Source: Neelides folsomi (taxonomy: Eukaryota > Arthropoda > Collembola > Neelipleona > Neelidae). Taken from it: 64,000 nucleotides of DNA. Positions 53,001 through 64,000 of this stretch are shown piece after piece. Under the pieces are notes generated by a model. The model saw only the letters and a list, made by a program, of their open reading frames with translations. It was not told the DNA's origin and did no database searches. The position numbers and the translations under genes were made by a program. Position 1 is the first letter of the stretch; each line of letters opens with the position of its first letter. The stretch covers positions 1 through 64,000 of the forward strand of contig JAQGBZ010000203.1 in NCBI GenBank assembly GCA_034687125.1. Direction: 5' to 3'.

Positions 53001-56000
53001 TCCACTCCTTAAACATTTGAGTGCATCCTTATCTGTATGAGAGGATTTTCCAGTTCCAGACTTTTACAAGTAAATTCATTAAATTTGAATGAGCTACAAA
53101 TTCAGGGGGCTTTTAAACCGCAACGGCAATAGGAAAATGAATATAAGTTCTGTCTCTCTCACGTTTATTGGAAGGAACATTGTTGGGAGTTGGAATCAAA
53201 TTCTTAGATCTCTGATATCAACATTTCTTTTGCTGGTTAACTCTCTCGGGTGCATTTCTTTCATTGGTGTTCAATGGCATTAAACTCGTAGTAAAACCAC
53301 CAATTGAGCTTTCTTTTTAACTTGGCTCATCCACTTACTTTCTTTTTTTATAAAATTCATGAATAAATGCATTTAATTTAACAAGTTTTTCATTTAATCA
53401 TTTTATAATAAAGGACTTTAAACTCCAGAAGTTTTTCAAAGCAGTGAAACTTAAAATGACTGTCGGCTTCGGGTTTTTTGTGAGTAAAATGGGATTCATC
53501 AAAGACCAAAAAGGAGTCATCTGTTCTCTTAACCCAAAAGCTATTTATCTTTTTAGAAAAATGAAAAGCTCGTGATGAGCGGAAGAGGGTCCAAAATGAA
53601 GAGTTGGTATGAAGCAGCATGAAGAATGTTTGTTGTTATTCCAGCAAGACTTGGGAATGAGTGGAAGACCTATCTCAAAGGGTTAAACGGGCTACTAAAT
53701 GGATAATTGTGACTTGTTTAGGCAAAAGGTTAGGAACCATAAAGAACAAAGTTGAGTTTTCTGGTGACGGATGTATTTTTAGTTCTAAGGGGAGAGACAC
53801 AACACAGACAAGGAGCGTCTTCGCTATCTTTCAGGGTCTGGGTCGGAGAAAAGCGAGTGACATTGTGGATCTGGCTTTTGCTTTAACTTGGCTTTAACAA
53901 CCCCGACCTTTGATGATAGATGTGAAGAGGAAGAGGGGGAATTTCCATTTCTACCACATTCATCTTTTAATCATAATGAATAGGTTCTTGTTTAGATTTT
54001 ACTTTAAATAGAAAATAAATTATTTCCAAGAAATACCGACCTAACTTTTATTTTAACTTTCATTAAATTAAATATTATTATATAATTTTAATTTTCTATT
54101 TGGAATTTTTAAAAAAATTGAATTTGAACTTGGAATGAAAAAGGAAATTGTTTTGAATTAGCCATTCTTGCTTAAATCTTTTATTTTAGCTTAGCCAAAG
54201 AGAGAAAACCAGAGGAGGAATGTTGTGTAAACATCTGGCCTTGTTTTAGAATTCTTTTAAATAAATTGTTGAAGAGTAAAAAAATTGTTGATTCTTTGAA
54301 GCCTCTAAGGCAAATTAAAATATTTCTCGATTTAAGGAAGAAGAGATAGGAAACTTAGATTTTATACACATAGGAAGAAGCTGAATTTCCCAACTAGTGG
54401 TTTTTCATCAAAGAATTCAGATAGAGAAAAGGGGTTTTATTCTTTTTCTTTCCTTTGTCTCTCCATTCCAACTCCCTTTGAACCAAGACGTGGAGAATGC
54501 GAATATAAAGGGATTGAAAATCCATTGGTGGGGTTGAGATGACGTTTCTCTGTGGCCCTTAACCAAAAAGAACAACCCCGATTGTGAAGGAAAAAGACAA
54601 GTGGGACTTAAAAACTGTTGACAGTAGCTTCTTTAAGGGGTTCTGTCCCGAGCTTCCCATTGTTTTCACTTTTGTTCTCATCTGATCTTGTGAGAGAGAG
54701 AGAAAGGAGCAAGGGCCATTCTTAATCTTATGTTAGAGGGGAAGGTTTTAAGAAGGGATGAGACATTCCAATCTCCAATTTTGAGCAGAACTACAAACAG
54801 ATGACCTTTCCTCAAAACGTCGGAAGCTGACATTTTGTGTAATGTTAATATGTGTACACCGAACCCTTTGCTTGTATTCATCATCGTGGAGACAAACAGG
54901 ATTCTTCCTTTACAGTCTTTACACTGTAAATCGGAGAAGGAGGAATTGCATTCAAGGATCCGATTTCAACCTGCTCCTACTTGAAGAAGTGAAGAGAGGA
55001 AGAAAGCTCATCTTGTAGGGACAAAAGTTGATGTTGATTTTGATGGAAAGGGGAGATTATCAGATTTAAACCGGATGGATGGTTTAACCCTGGTGTTTCT
55101 ACTGTTCTTTGGAAGAAATAACTCTACCTTTGTATATTCATTCCTGGCTACCTCCCATGTTAACTTATGTAATATGTACACATAGGTAATATGTCTGTCA
55201 GAGGATACATCGTGTTTTAAATGATATTTTTCTCAAGATCTTGAGAGAGAAAAATAAGAATTTGGTAGCCGACCTGTGTTTCTCCATTGTGTTATTTATC
55301 CACTCCACTTGGTTCATCTCGAGGATCCGAAAAACGTGGAGAAGGTGAAGAGATCTCCACAATTTACCAGTCATGTCCAATAAAGGGATAAGACAATAAA
55401 TTACTCACTGTTGACTTTGTCCTTTCATGCGGAAGACCTCCAGAAGAAGAGGAAAAAGAAGAAGAAGCAGGAGATTGAGCCTCACAGACTTTCATGAGAA
55501 CCCCATCTTGACTCCATTCATTTATTTCTGGGAATCTTGCGGAAAAAGACTTCTTTGACCTCCTCTCACTTTCCGATTTTTAAAGTGTCGAGAATGGGGC
55601 CGGGTGAACCTTTTGGGACACTGCTCTGGAATGAGGATAATGGGGAAGGGAAGGAATTCCAAGTAACACGAGGCCCCTCGGAACCTCACGCTCATCCCTT
55701 CCCAATAAGAAATAATTGAGAGCTTTGTCTTGACTCTGAGGTGCATATAGGTGTGGTACAAGAGGTCCATTACCGACCAAGGCAGCAGGTGTGATCTGGT
55801 TCAAAAAAAATAAATAGGGCCTATCAGGTACAAGAATTATGGACATTGGCGGGACTCATTGAGTTGTGCCCGTTTTCCTCACTCAATTTCTCCACAGTAG
55901 GAATGGGAGTGATGGAGGTAATTGGTTCGCTTTGAGTGTATGCAAATGATTTGGATGCAATAATTGGCTTAAGGGCTAGAAGAGGATTATTGGGAAGGGG

Positions 56001-57960
56001 CTGGGAGGTAATTTAATTTTAAGTGAGAAATGCTAATGTATTCCAACTGTCTTGTTTGGGGCCTAGTTATAATAATTAGCCCAATGGAGCCACATTCGTT
56101 TTTCTCCCCTCTCTCTCCTTTACACAAAGATTGTTTAGATTAGGAGTGAAGAGGAGGTGAATTCGTAAATTGAGATTGGATTGCTTCTTCTTCCCTTTTT
56201 TTCAAGTGGTTGGTCAAGGGCCCAGATAATAATTAAAATTCTGTGAGCGTTATCTCATCATAACTCGACACTAATTGAGCTAAACAGCTTCACACGAATA
56301 AATCTACGTGGGTTTTGGTTCGACTGGGAATAAAAGAGAGGAGTAGGATTCGATCCATAAATCAGGGAGGCCCTTGGAAGTTGATTACGGGTCGAGATCG
56401 CCCCGGCGAGATTTCATAAAAGCTCCTGATTAGTCCAAGGGCCGGAGCCTTTCTCTTTTGTTGGTTTCTCCACAGCAGGGCGGAGCGAGGATGATGATGA
56501 TGCATTTGGGCCTATTTCCCTACATTTGAATATTTATGGGAGGTTGGTGGAGGGCGGTCGGAGGGTTTGAGGGGCGAAGGGTGGCTCCGTCTCATCTTCA
56601 TCTTCTTTCAAGCCTCATCGCCCGGAGAGGTCCGGGGGTTTATTAATGGCTCGGGTAAAGAAGACATTTCTACCTTCCTCCCTCGTCCTGTGATTATCTC
56701 GTCCCAGATCCGTCCTTAGGGGATCTCTCATTTCTAACTCACTCTTTTTGTCTTATCAAGTCGATCCGGCTCGGAGGAGCTTGCAGGGTCCGCTCATTCC
56801 AACAGGAGGCAAAGACATGGGTTGTGAAGGGCTCTTGATTTTTGTATCTCCTCTCCCCACTTTACTCCGCCTCTATCAAGGAGGATAAATGGATAGAGTT
56901 TTTATATAATTTTATATTATATGAGATTCGGATTGTCCGTCTGGGGAGCCTTCCACAGGCCCTGATTGTTTGTTTTGGGAATACCCCTACGAGCCTTACA
57001 ACCAGTCCGTTTGGGATAAGTCCAGTGTGGGTCTTGGACCGCTCCTCCTGCTCCCGCTGCTATCTGCATAATTTATGCTCTTGAAATTAGGTAGGAATTT
57101 CTGGCCATGGCTCCATTTCTTTCCCCCTTTGAATGTCTCTTTTTCCTGAATTCATTATATTGTACTTGAACATACCTAGAGTACAAGTACAAGGTTGTTT
57201 TTATATAATTTCTTGTTCTCATCTTGGTCCTCGTTTGGATGAAGGAATGAAGCAGTAAGTTTATAATCAAAGTGGGAGTTGATTCAGGGTGGGTTTTCTC
57301 AACTTTACCCGAGTGGTCCTTTTCTCACACAATTGTGAGGATCCGCTTGATTGTTTTACCTTTTAAGTAACTGGAAAAGGGTGAGCTTTGATTTAATTAA
57401 TTATGGTCATAACCATGGTCCTGAGGGCGAACACCACCAATTTGGCGTTTTGGGTAGTTAAGAGGGGAAGGCAAGAATTTTACGCAATTTAGCAATCCTT
57501 TAGTTGAATAGTTTGAGGGTAAATAAACTTTTCCGCCCTCTGAATCTACTTCTCCGACTTAACGAGAATTGGATTGACTGACGGCAAAGGTATTTCCAAG
57601 AAAGGGCTGATGGCCCGTTGGGACCTATTAGTTTTTCCTAATGGGTTCATTTGTTTTCCTGTTCCCTCCGCCACACCCTCACTGGCAGTGGGAATGACAG
57701 ATGAGGAGAAGGATTTGTTTGTCTTTGTCTTGTTCTCTGTCCTCATATCCAGGAGTCTTGGAAAGGATAGAGATCAGGAGAGGACGTTTGGTGGGAGACC
57801 TCAGGAGAGATTGGCAAACCTTTAAAGATGTAACTTCAATGTAAATGCTAGGAGCTAAGGGGATGGAATAAGTGATGAGGTATTAATGGAGAGTGGCCAT
57901 TGTCAAGTAATGAATTGGATTTGTTCTCCTCCCTTCTCCTTAACGACGATGAGGAGATAA
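47036..57960. other. Gene-free region, probably intronic, after the poly-Ala exon
   Basis: No later exon could be recognised. Balanced unique blocks (about 48050-49050, 51050-52000, 55400-57800) alternate with AT-richer ones (about 49050-50150, 53980-54350). Small repeats include TTC runs near 50330, GAA runs near 55446, and a CATACATA...TATGTATG imperfect hairpin near 51212-51240. No frame exceeds 93 codons. Confidence 0.45.
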
Positions 57961-59340
57961 AGGTGAATTCGACCAGGAATGATTGATTCATTGCATGCCT
58001 GCCTACCTGGGAGATCCAATTGATAAAAATTCACTATATACTTATTTGCCAACTTCATATCATTCAAATCATTCGCATAAGATAGCTAATTCTTTTATTC
58101 GTATATTTATTATAGGCTTGTTTCTGCAAATTGTAACGAATAGACGAATCTTTTTAAATTATCATAACTTGGATTAATTATAATAATACCTTGATAGGGT
58201 TAATGAGCTGAAATAGTTCAAGTTTGTAAACAAGTTGAAGATCAATACAATGACAGATTGTTTAAATATTGACTTTCCTTTTATGGGAAAATATTAATAA
58301 GACAATGAAAAAAATCTCATTCTGTTTTACTCATTCAAAATTCCAATTACTGAACTGAACTATGATGATAAATGACTTAAAACTTGTTGATAAAAATATT
58401 CATTTTTTCATCCTGTATCCTGTTTATACTTTATTAAAGTAGTGGGTTTATTAAAGTATACTAAAGACATATTAATTAACCTTTATCTTCCTATTTCATT
58501 CATGGAGATCATTGCTCGTAAATATTTACATGATGGTAATACTAGATTTTAATCTACTTTGGAACATCTTGGTGCACAAACCATGACGGTTTATCGCCGT
58601 GTATTCTTATTAAAGTCTTTTAGGACCTGGATTTTGAATTTGCTCATTTGGTATGGTTGAGGGATAACTTTGTTAGCCGAATTTATAAGGGAGGGAAAAC
58701 CACCTGTTGAGTTGATCCCAGCAGGAGCTCAAATCAAGTCATCAAATTTTGCACGAGAGAAATATACCTTGGGTGTTTAAATCATCATGAAGACCCTCCT
58801 TCTTATTAATGCAGATGAGATATTTAAGCATCTTTTCTAAGTATCTCTTTCTCCTTCCTTCCAAGGGCTTCTTGGTGGTATAATAGCTGTAATTTAACTT
58901 ATGGAGTCAATCCCATTAATTTTTTTATCATTTTAACTCAAAACAGCTTTATCAAGCGTCTTCGTATTCTTCTCCATTGTCAGTACCTCAGTATTCCTTT
59001 TAACTCGCATTTCAAATACCAGCACATTGTGCAATTTGATGTTAAATTCATTTTCGCATTCTTCTGACGTACTTCTAAACTTATGGTGCATAATTTATGT
59101 CATCCGTATTTAAATGTATTTCGTAACATTTTATTATGGTATAAAAATTTAAAGTGTTGTAGACATCGGTATTTATACAAGCAGAAGGTAACCGAACCTA
59201 AAATAAAAATTTTGACAGCTACCATTCTGAAATGTTTAAACGTGACGCCTTTGATTAATTTGAATGAAAAACTTTATATTACAAACGTGTTAGTTTTATA
59301 GTTTTTCCATATATACTTGCTTCCATTTTTAACTAGTCTT
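57961..59340 (+). pseudogene. AT-rich block with a decayed coding relic (about 58442-58841)
   Basis: Within an AT-rich block, one plus-strand frame stays coherent over about 400 bp but is interrupted several times. Its segments read like protein: MEIIARKYLHDGNTRF, then STLEHLGAQTMTVYRRVFLL, then AEFIREGKPPVELIPAGAQI. The middle part resembles the recognition helix region of helix-turn-helix DNA-binding domains (TVYRRV), as in mariner/Tc1 or pogo transposases, but the match is weak and I cannot name the family. No inverted ends were found. It could also be a chance frame. The rest of the block holds nothing I can support. Confidence 0.3.
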
Positions 59341-62269
59341 TGTAAGAACAAGGGAAGGGTAACAGGATAGGGTTATTAAATAATAGAGAAGCCATATGCC
59401 TACCATTGGTGAGTGAAGAGATAAAAGGCCGACAAAAATTTTGAGCACATGAGGAGGTTGTTCCCTATAATTTGATCCATGCCTCGTTTATGAATCAAAG
59501 CATATGAGCCGGCGGCAGGGGGATCTCAATTTGGAGGAATATCAAACTCATTTATTCAATACACTCTTTGAATCTCTTCATACTGTTTGGTACACAGAAG
59601 GCTGGAAACCTGGAGATTGGAATGAGGGACGTTGGGAGTGTTGATTCTGCAGTGCAATCATCGCTCATTGAGGATAATGAAGAGAATAAACTCCCTTCAT
59701 TGTCTTCATTGAGTCAACCCGACTTTATATTATAGAAAACCTCAAGTACAATCCACCTGGCTCCAGAGACCAATTTTAAAAACACTATCACTCTTTACTA
59801 TTTAATTTTAAAATTCCTCACTATTTGCTCTAACATTAAGTAAGTTGTTTAAATCTTTAACTAGGTAATAATAAAACTTTTCAGCAGAAATAAAATTAAT
59901 GTTTTATTCGTTGTTATTAAACTCACAGGTAGGTAATTTCTTAATTTGTTCTCAAATCATCCAGAATGAAAAGTTTTGTAAATGTTCGAGCCGGCTTAGC
60001 TTTCTGTCTCATCCTTACGACATGGAATTATGTATTTATCAAGGAATGGGAAGTTTGGAGAGGATTATCAGAATGGTGAAGAAGCTTGAATAAAAAAATG
60101 TATCTTCGTTGGCCTTGAATTCGGATGATAGAGATGAGATACATGGAACGTATTGTGTGTATAGGAAATACAGTCATTATTGTTGTGGATATAGGAGAAG
60201 GTATCCCATCCCCATGTCCGCATTTCTTGCAGCGTTTCCTCTCTCTTCTGAGAGTCTGAGAGTGCGGTCGAACTCGCAACAGAGCGTCGAAGATGAAACA
60301 GGTACACGGCCCCAGAACACATGCATTTTTCATTGTGGTGCCTCTTATAACTATCAGTTTGTTAGTTATGTATGTAAGTCTGTCCAGAAATGTATAGGTC
60401 CATTGGTTTAAGATATGTAGGTTTGAAAAGTCAAAGTCAATCTGGCTAGTGCGGTAATAGCTCATATAATGCTCTTTCAGTTTCAATGGCTCCGAGAAGA
60501 GAATGGGAAGAAAGGGAGTAAAAAATCGAAAGGGGTAGAAAGAGGAGGATGAAAAGACTGAGGAATTATTATTTGTTATTCCATTCTTCTTAACTTGAGT
60601 AGGAGATGGGCTGATAGAATAGATGCTCTGATGGATGGGCTCGGAGATACATCAGATGGATGGGAAGATAAAGACATTGGGGGATCCTCCTTTGAGCTAG
60701 AAATTAAGAGACCCATTACCCGTCGCCCTCCCTCTACAAAATGAAATAATGAATAAAGACATTGAAATGTAAACACTTAATTAGAGATTCTTGTGCTGGC
60801 CCTTTTCCTCGTTTAGAATCTCTCTTTCACTCAACACTTTTCATGTTTGCCCTTTCCCTTGGCGTACATTTAGCACCTAAGGCTAATATGTTTACTATTT
60901 ATTTATTTAAGCCAATCGATTAGTCATCATAAACAATTCAATGCGTACTTTGCTCATTTGTTGGTTTAAGGTTTATTGAAATTTTAAAATGGCTGGAGTA
61001 TCCCATTATAAATGGAGGCATAAAGAATACTGTATTATATCGTAGGCTTCGTAGTAATGAATAAACATGAACATTGTTTGTTCGGAATGTTAAGGAGCTC
61101 GAGAGGAGAGTCAATAGATGTGTAAGAACATCTTTAGCTTGGCCTTTTCCTATTTGATTTAGGATGAAAGTTGAGTCAATAAATTATATAAAATGTTCCA
61201 ACTTGGCTTATTATTATGATGTTTTACATTTTCCTTCATCTTGATGAAGTTATTAAGTCTTGGAATGAATGACCTCTTTTGAATTTTGACCATTTTAAGG
61301 AGTTTCACAAAGGTTTGATTATAATTTGGTTGTCTTTGGAAAGAATGCACTACATATAATAATATGCATACTCTATTTAATTTATTATTCTCTTTGCAAT
61401 AAAGTTTAACAATGTGTAAGATATTTTTAAACAAATGTGTTGAAGGAACTTGAAGAGTAATTGGAGGAATTCAAAAGGAATTTGACCATATTAAGAAAGT
61501 TGAAAACCATGATGCGGCAAATCAATCAGATATTTCCCTTTCCATTGCTTTTAATAGCAGGAGATTTATTTTGTATTGTAATTTTGTAAGGTTGTAAAGG
61601 TTCAAGTGTATTACAATATCCAACAATTCAACTAATGATTATATCTCGGAATAAATATTTCTTATATTCCAGTTGTTATATTATACATGGAGTTTGGGAA
61701 GTTTACAATGGTATGCAAGAAGGTTGAATTGAAGGGCAAAGAGAATTTGATACAAATTTGAGCTGGCAAGAGAAAGAAGAGTTGAACGGTGAGATGAATA
61801 AAGAGAGATAAAGGAGGGGAACAGAGAAGTCTTCGGAGGAATTTCCAAGAGGAATTGGTGGGAGTCTGACAAGCAGTTACATATTTTAAATGAGAGATCG
61901 AAACACCTGTTCGCTCTCCCATTCCTTCCCTCGTCTCTCCCTACCTGTTGTAGAATTTTGTAGAGGAACGTTTAACATACATGTGGAGGATCTTCCTCGT
62001 CCCTCACCTACCTCTTCGACTCTAATGTGATTATCTCCATGATTACGAAGATGAAGAAGGTGGAAGAAAAGAAGTGGGGAGGTTTGAATAAAAGAACCAA
62101 CCATTGTCAGCATTCAAAACTTCATGTCCATATAAAAATATTAGACACTTGTGTGCTCAACGGTTTGTTTTCTCTTAAATCTACCGTCTCATAATGTTTA
62201 AGGTGAATATTTTGTTGTTGTTTTTTGTTCAGACAAGGCAATTGAAATATTCTTTGTACAAACTATTTG
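59341..62269. other. Gene-free region
   Basis: No supported exon. The 152-codon minus-strand frame at 60486-60028 has no domain or splice context and overlaps other frames of similar length, as expected by chance. Mixed composition; no tandem array. Confidence 0.45.
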
Positions 62270-62349
62270 TACAGGGTGAGCCATAAGTATCTTTCTTTTT
62301 TAAATAAACAATTGTATAAAAAAGATAGATACTTATGGCTCACCCTGTA
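62270..62349. mobile_element. 80-bp palindromic mariner-type MITE
   Basis: Two 32-33-bp arms, starting tacagggtgagccataagta and ending in the reverse complement, match with a single mismatch and leave only about 15 bp (aataaacaattgtat) between them. The ends are CAGGGTG...CACCCTG flanked by TA, the TA target duplication and CAGGGTG-type terminus known from mariner-like elements. There is no coding capacity. The near-perfect arms suggest a young copy or a structure maintained by hairpin gene conversion. Confidence 0.9.
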
Positions 62350-64000
62350 TATTGGGCTGATAGAAAGGATGAGAGGGGAGTGGTCGAGTATCATTTATAA
62401 TATTTACCTTGTTGGCCATTATTTGTTCTATGAAAATGTGTAATAAACTCTTCAGTATGGTTCAACATAGTTTAAACATATTGTTAATTTTGTTCCAATC
62501 GCATAAGTTTATTAATTTTGTTAATTACAAAATAATTAAATAATTATTGTTAATTGAAAAATTATCATTGTTCTTTCGCTTTCCATTTATTAGGGTCAAT
62601 CTGATTAAAATGACAATTTAGGGTTATTAATCTGAAAAGATAAAGGCGTAGATAAAGCATTAGTTTTACCATTTAACCATTTTGATTCGCCTGATGAATC
62701 ACATTGACACCTGTCAAATTAAAACGGATGGAGAGGGATCGGTGAAAGCCGAGGGGTTTAGTTCAATGCTCGATGATTATATTTAGTTCAGCTAATGACT
62801 GGTCGAATATTGGTTTTATCCTTCATATACATTTTTCATATTTGTATTCATATCCATATAGTGATACAATTTCGAGGTCGAGAAGGGACACGGGGATTTG
62901 ACTATTGGAGCGAAGAGGGATGAAAAGAAAAGTTTTCCTTTTCAAAATCCCTCCTGAAAGTCCTGATTGACTGACACGGCCCGAAGGCCTTTCCTTAACC
63001 AGGAATTCTAATTCTTATAAATACTTGTATTAGAGTATTTAGGGACAATCGGCTTGTGAAGGAGAAAATATGTGTAGGATGGTCCTGAAAAATAAGCCAG
63101 GAAGAATGGGAGTAGTGGAGATATGCTTTGATTTTATTGCCGAAGGAACCCTCGTAAATTGAGGACTATACTTTATTTTCCTTCATTGGGGTCTCCTTGA
63201 GTTGGACCCAACAAGTGCATTTGAGAGGAAGGAGCAGGTAGAGAGAGATACATACTTATAACATTGTTTTCACTCGCATAAACTACTAAAATAACGGTTT
63301 CGGGAATTACAAAGTGCCGAGATTGAAGTGAGGCATAACCCAAGGGACAGTTTTCCTTGTCTTCCGTTCTAACCACCATTGGTCTTAAGTATTGGTGGTC
63401 CTTCGGGTAGGGCGGATTATTCCCTCCCTAAGCCGGGAATTGAAATATAGAGTTCATTTATTGCCCAACTGACAATGAGTCAGCTTTACCCTTGTCGTAA
63501 AACTCAAGTCTTTAATGCTTGTTTTGAAGGAGTCAAAGTGGTTAAGAGGGCGAAATAATGTAGATATATATTTTTACTGGTTCTCCTCATTTCAAGAATA
63601 AGAAAGTGGGGGAAATTTTAACAACTTTGTTTTGACGATCTTACAATTGAGCAATATAACATTGATTGAAGTCTCAGCTAATTGTAAGCATATTTTAATG
63701 TGGAATTCATTTAAGTATATTGGGAGGCAATTAGGCCTTCTAAACTACTTGTCGGCCTACCAATTGGCTGATAACCTACATGAGTTGTTTAGTGTTAGAT
63801 AGGCGGCTTATGTAAAGAGCGGAATGTGAAAAATAAAATAATCAAACCTCTTCTGTCACTGTCTTCCAATGTAGACGTAGTAGGGAAGATGGAAGAGGGG
63901 ACAAGAGGTTAAGAAAAGGATGAGATTCCAGGAGTCTGGCATTCAAAACCAGACTTCCATACATTACATATTATACATGTAGGTATAGAAAAATACAGAT
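62350..64000. other. Gene-free region to the right edge
   Basis: AT-rich to about 62640, then mixed. No exon, hairpin or tandem array was recognised up to the window end. Confidence 0.45.

Noticed and set aside
60028-60486. 152-codon minus-strand frame with a CKKC-like word
   Set aside because: No zinc-finger spacing, overlapping frames of similar length on both strands, and no splice support.

Overview
This is animal nuclear DNA, most likely from an arthropod or another small-intron invertebrate. The genes near the left end are split by short GT-AG introns (70-118 bp, apart from one lengthened by a small transposon). The sequence is AT-leaning and the intergenic mobile elements are tiny. 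The phylum is an inference; nothing here fixes the species. Because the genes are split, almost all long unspliced reading frames in the window are chance or antisense frames.

Bases 1-7900 form a compact gene cluster. A long serine-rich, probably nuclear, disordered protein lies on the minus strand (start at 3067, running off the left edge). Its last visible exon carries a 60-bp coding tandem repeat with a 120-bp higher-order period. Next come two short minus-strand exons that look like the 3' end of another, unrecognised gene (3414-3578). They abut a TGGCA-rich inverted structure that may be a small DNA transposon. A complete five-exon plus-strand gene (4964-6481) encodes a SIAH/Sina-like RING protein with a C-terminal ZZ zinc finger. 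Convergent to it, on the minus strand, is a complete four-exon LYRM7 homologue (7872-7245), the chaperone for the Rieske Fe-S protein of respiratory complex III. It ends in an unexpected Cys-rich tail.

Bases 7900-64000 are almost free of recognisable coding sequence. Two exons can be argued for on the plus strand: one at 24565-24742, and one ending at 47035 that encodes a Pro/Phe/Gly-rich segment followed by seven alanines and His-rich sequence, a composition common in the N-terminal parts of developmental transcription factors. Their splice phases can be made compatible, so they may belong to one gene with a 22-kb intron. That would make most of the window a regulatory landscape. The rest alternates between blocks of fairly balanced, non-repetitive composition and shorter AT-rich blocks. 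It holds a few perfect hairpins or palindromes, one 80-bp mariner-type MITE (62270-62349) and one decayed coding relic near 58.5 kb.

The most notable observations are the RING-SIAH-ZZ fusion, the Cys tail on LYRM7, the four-fold S-x-S-R...M-[EK]-K motif together with the recently amplified 20-residue repeat in the left-edge gene, and the very large gene-poor landscape around a putative developmental regulator.
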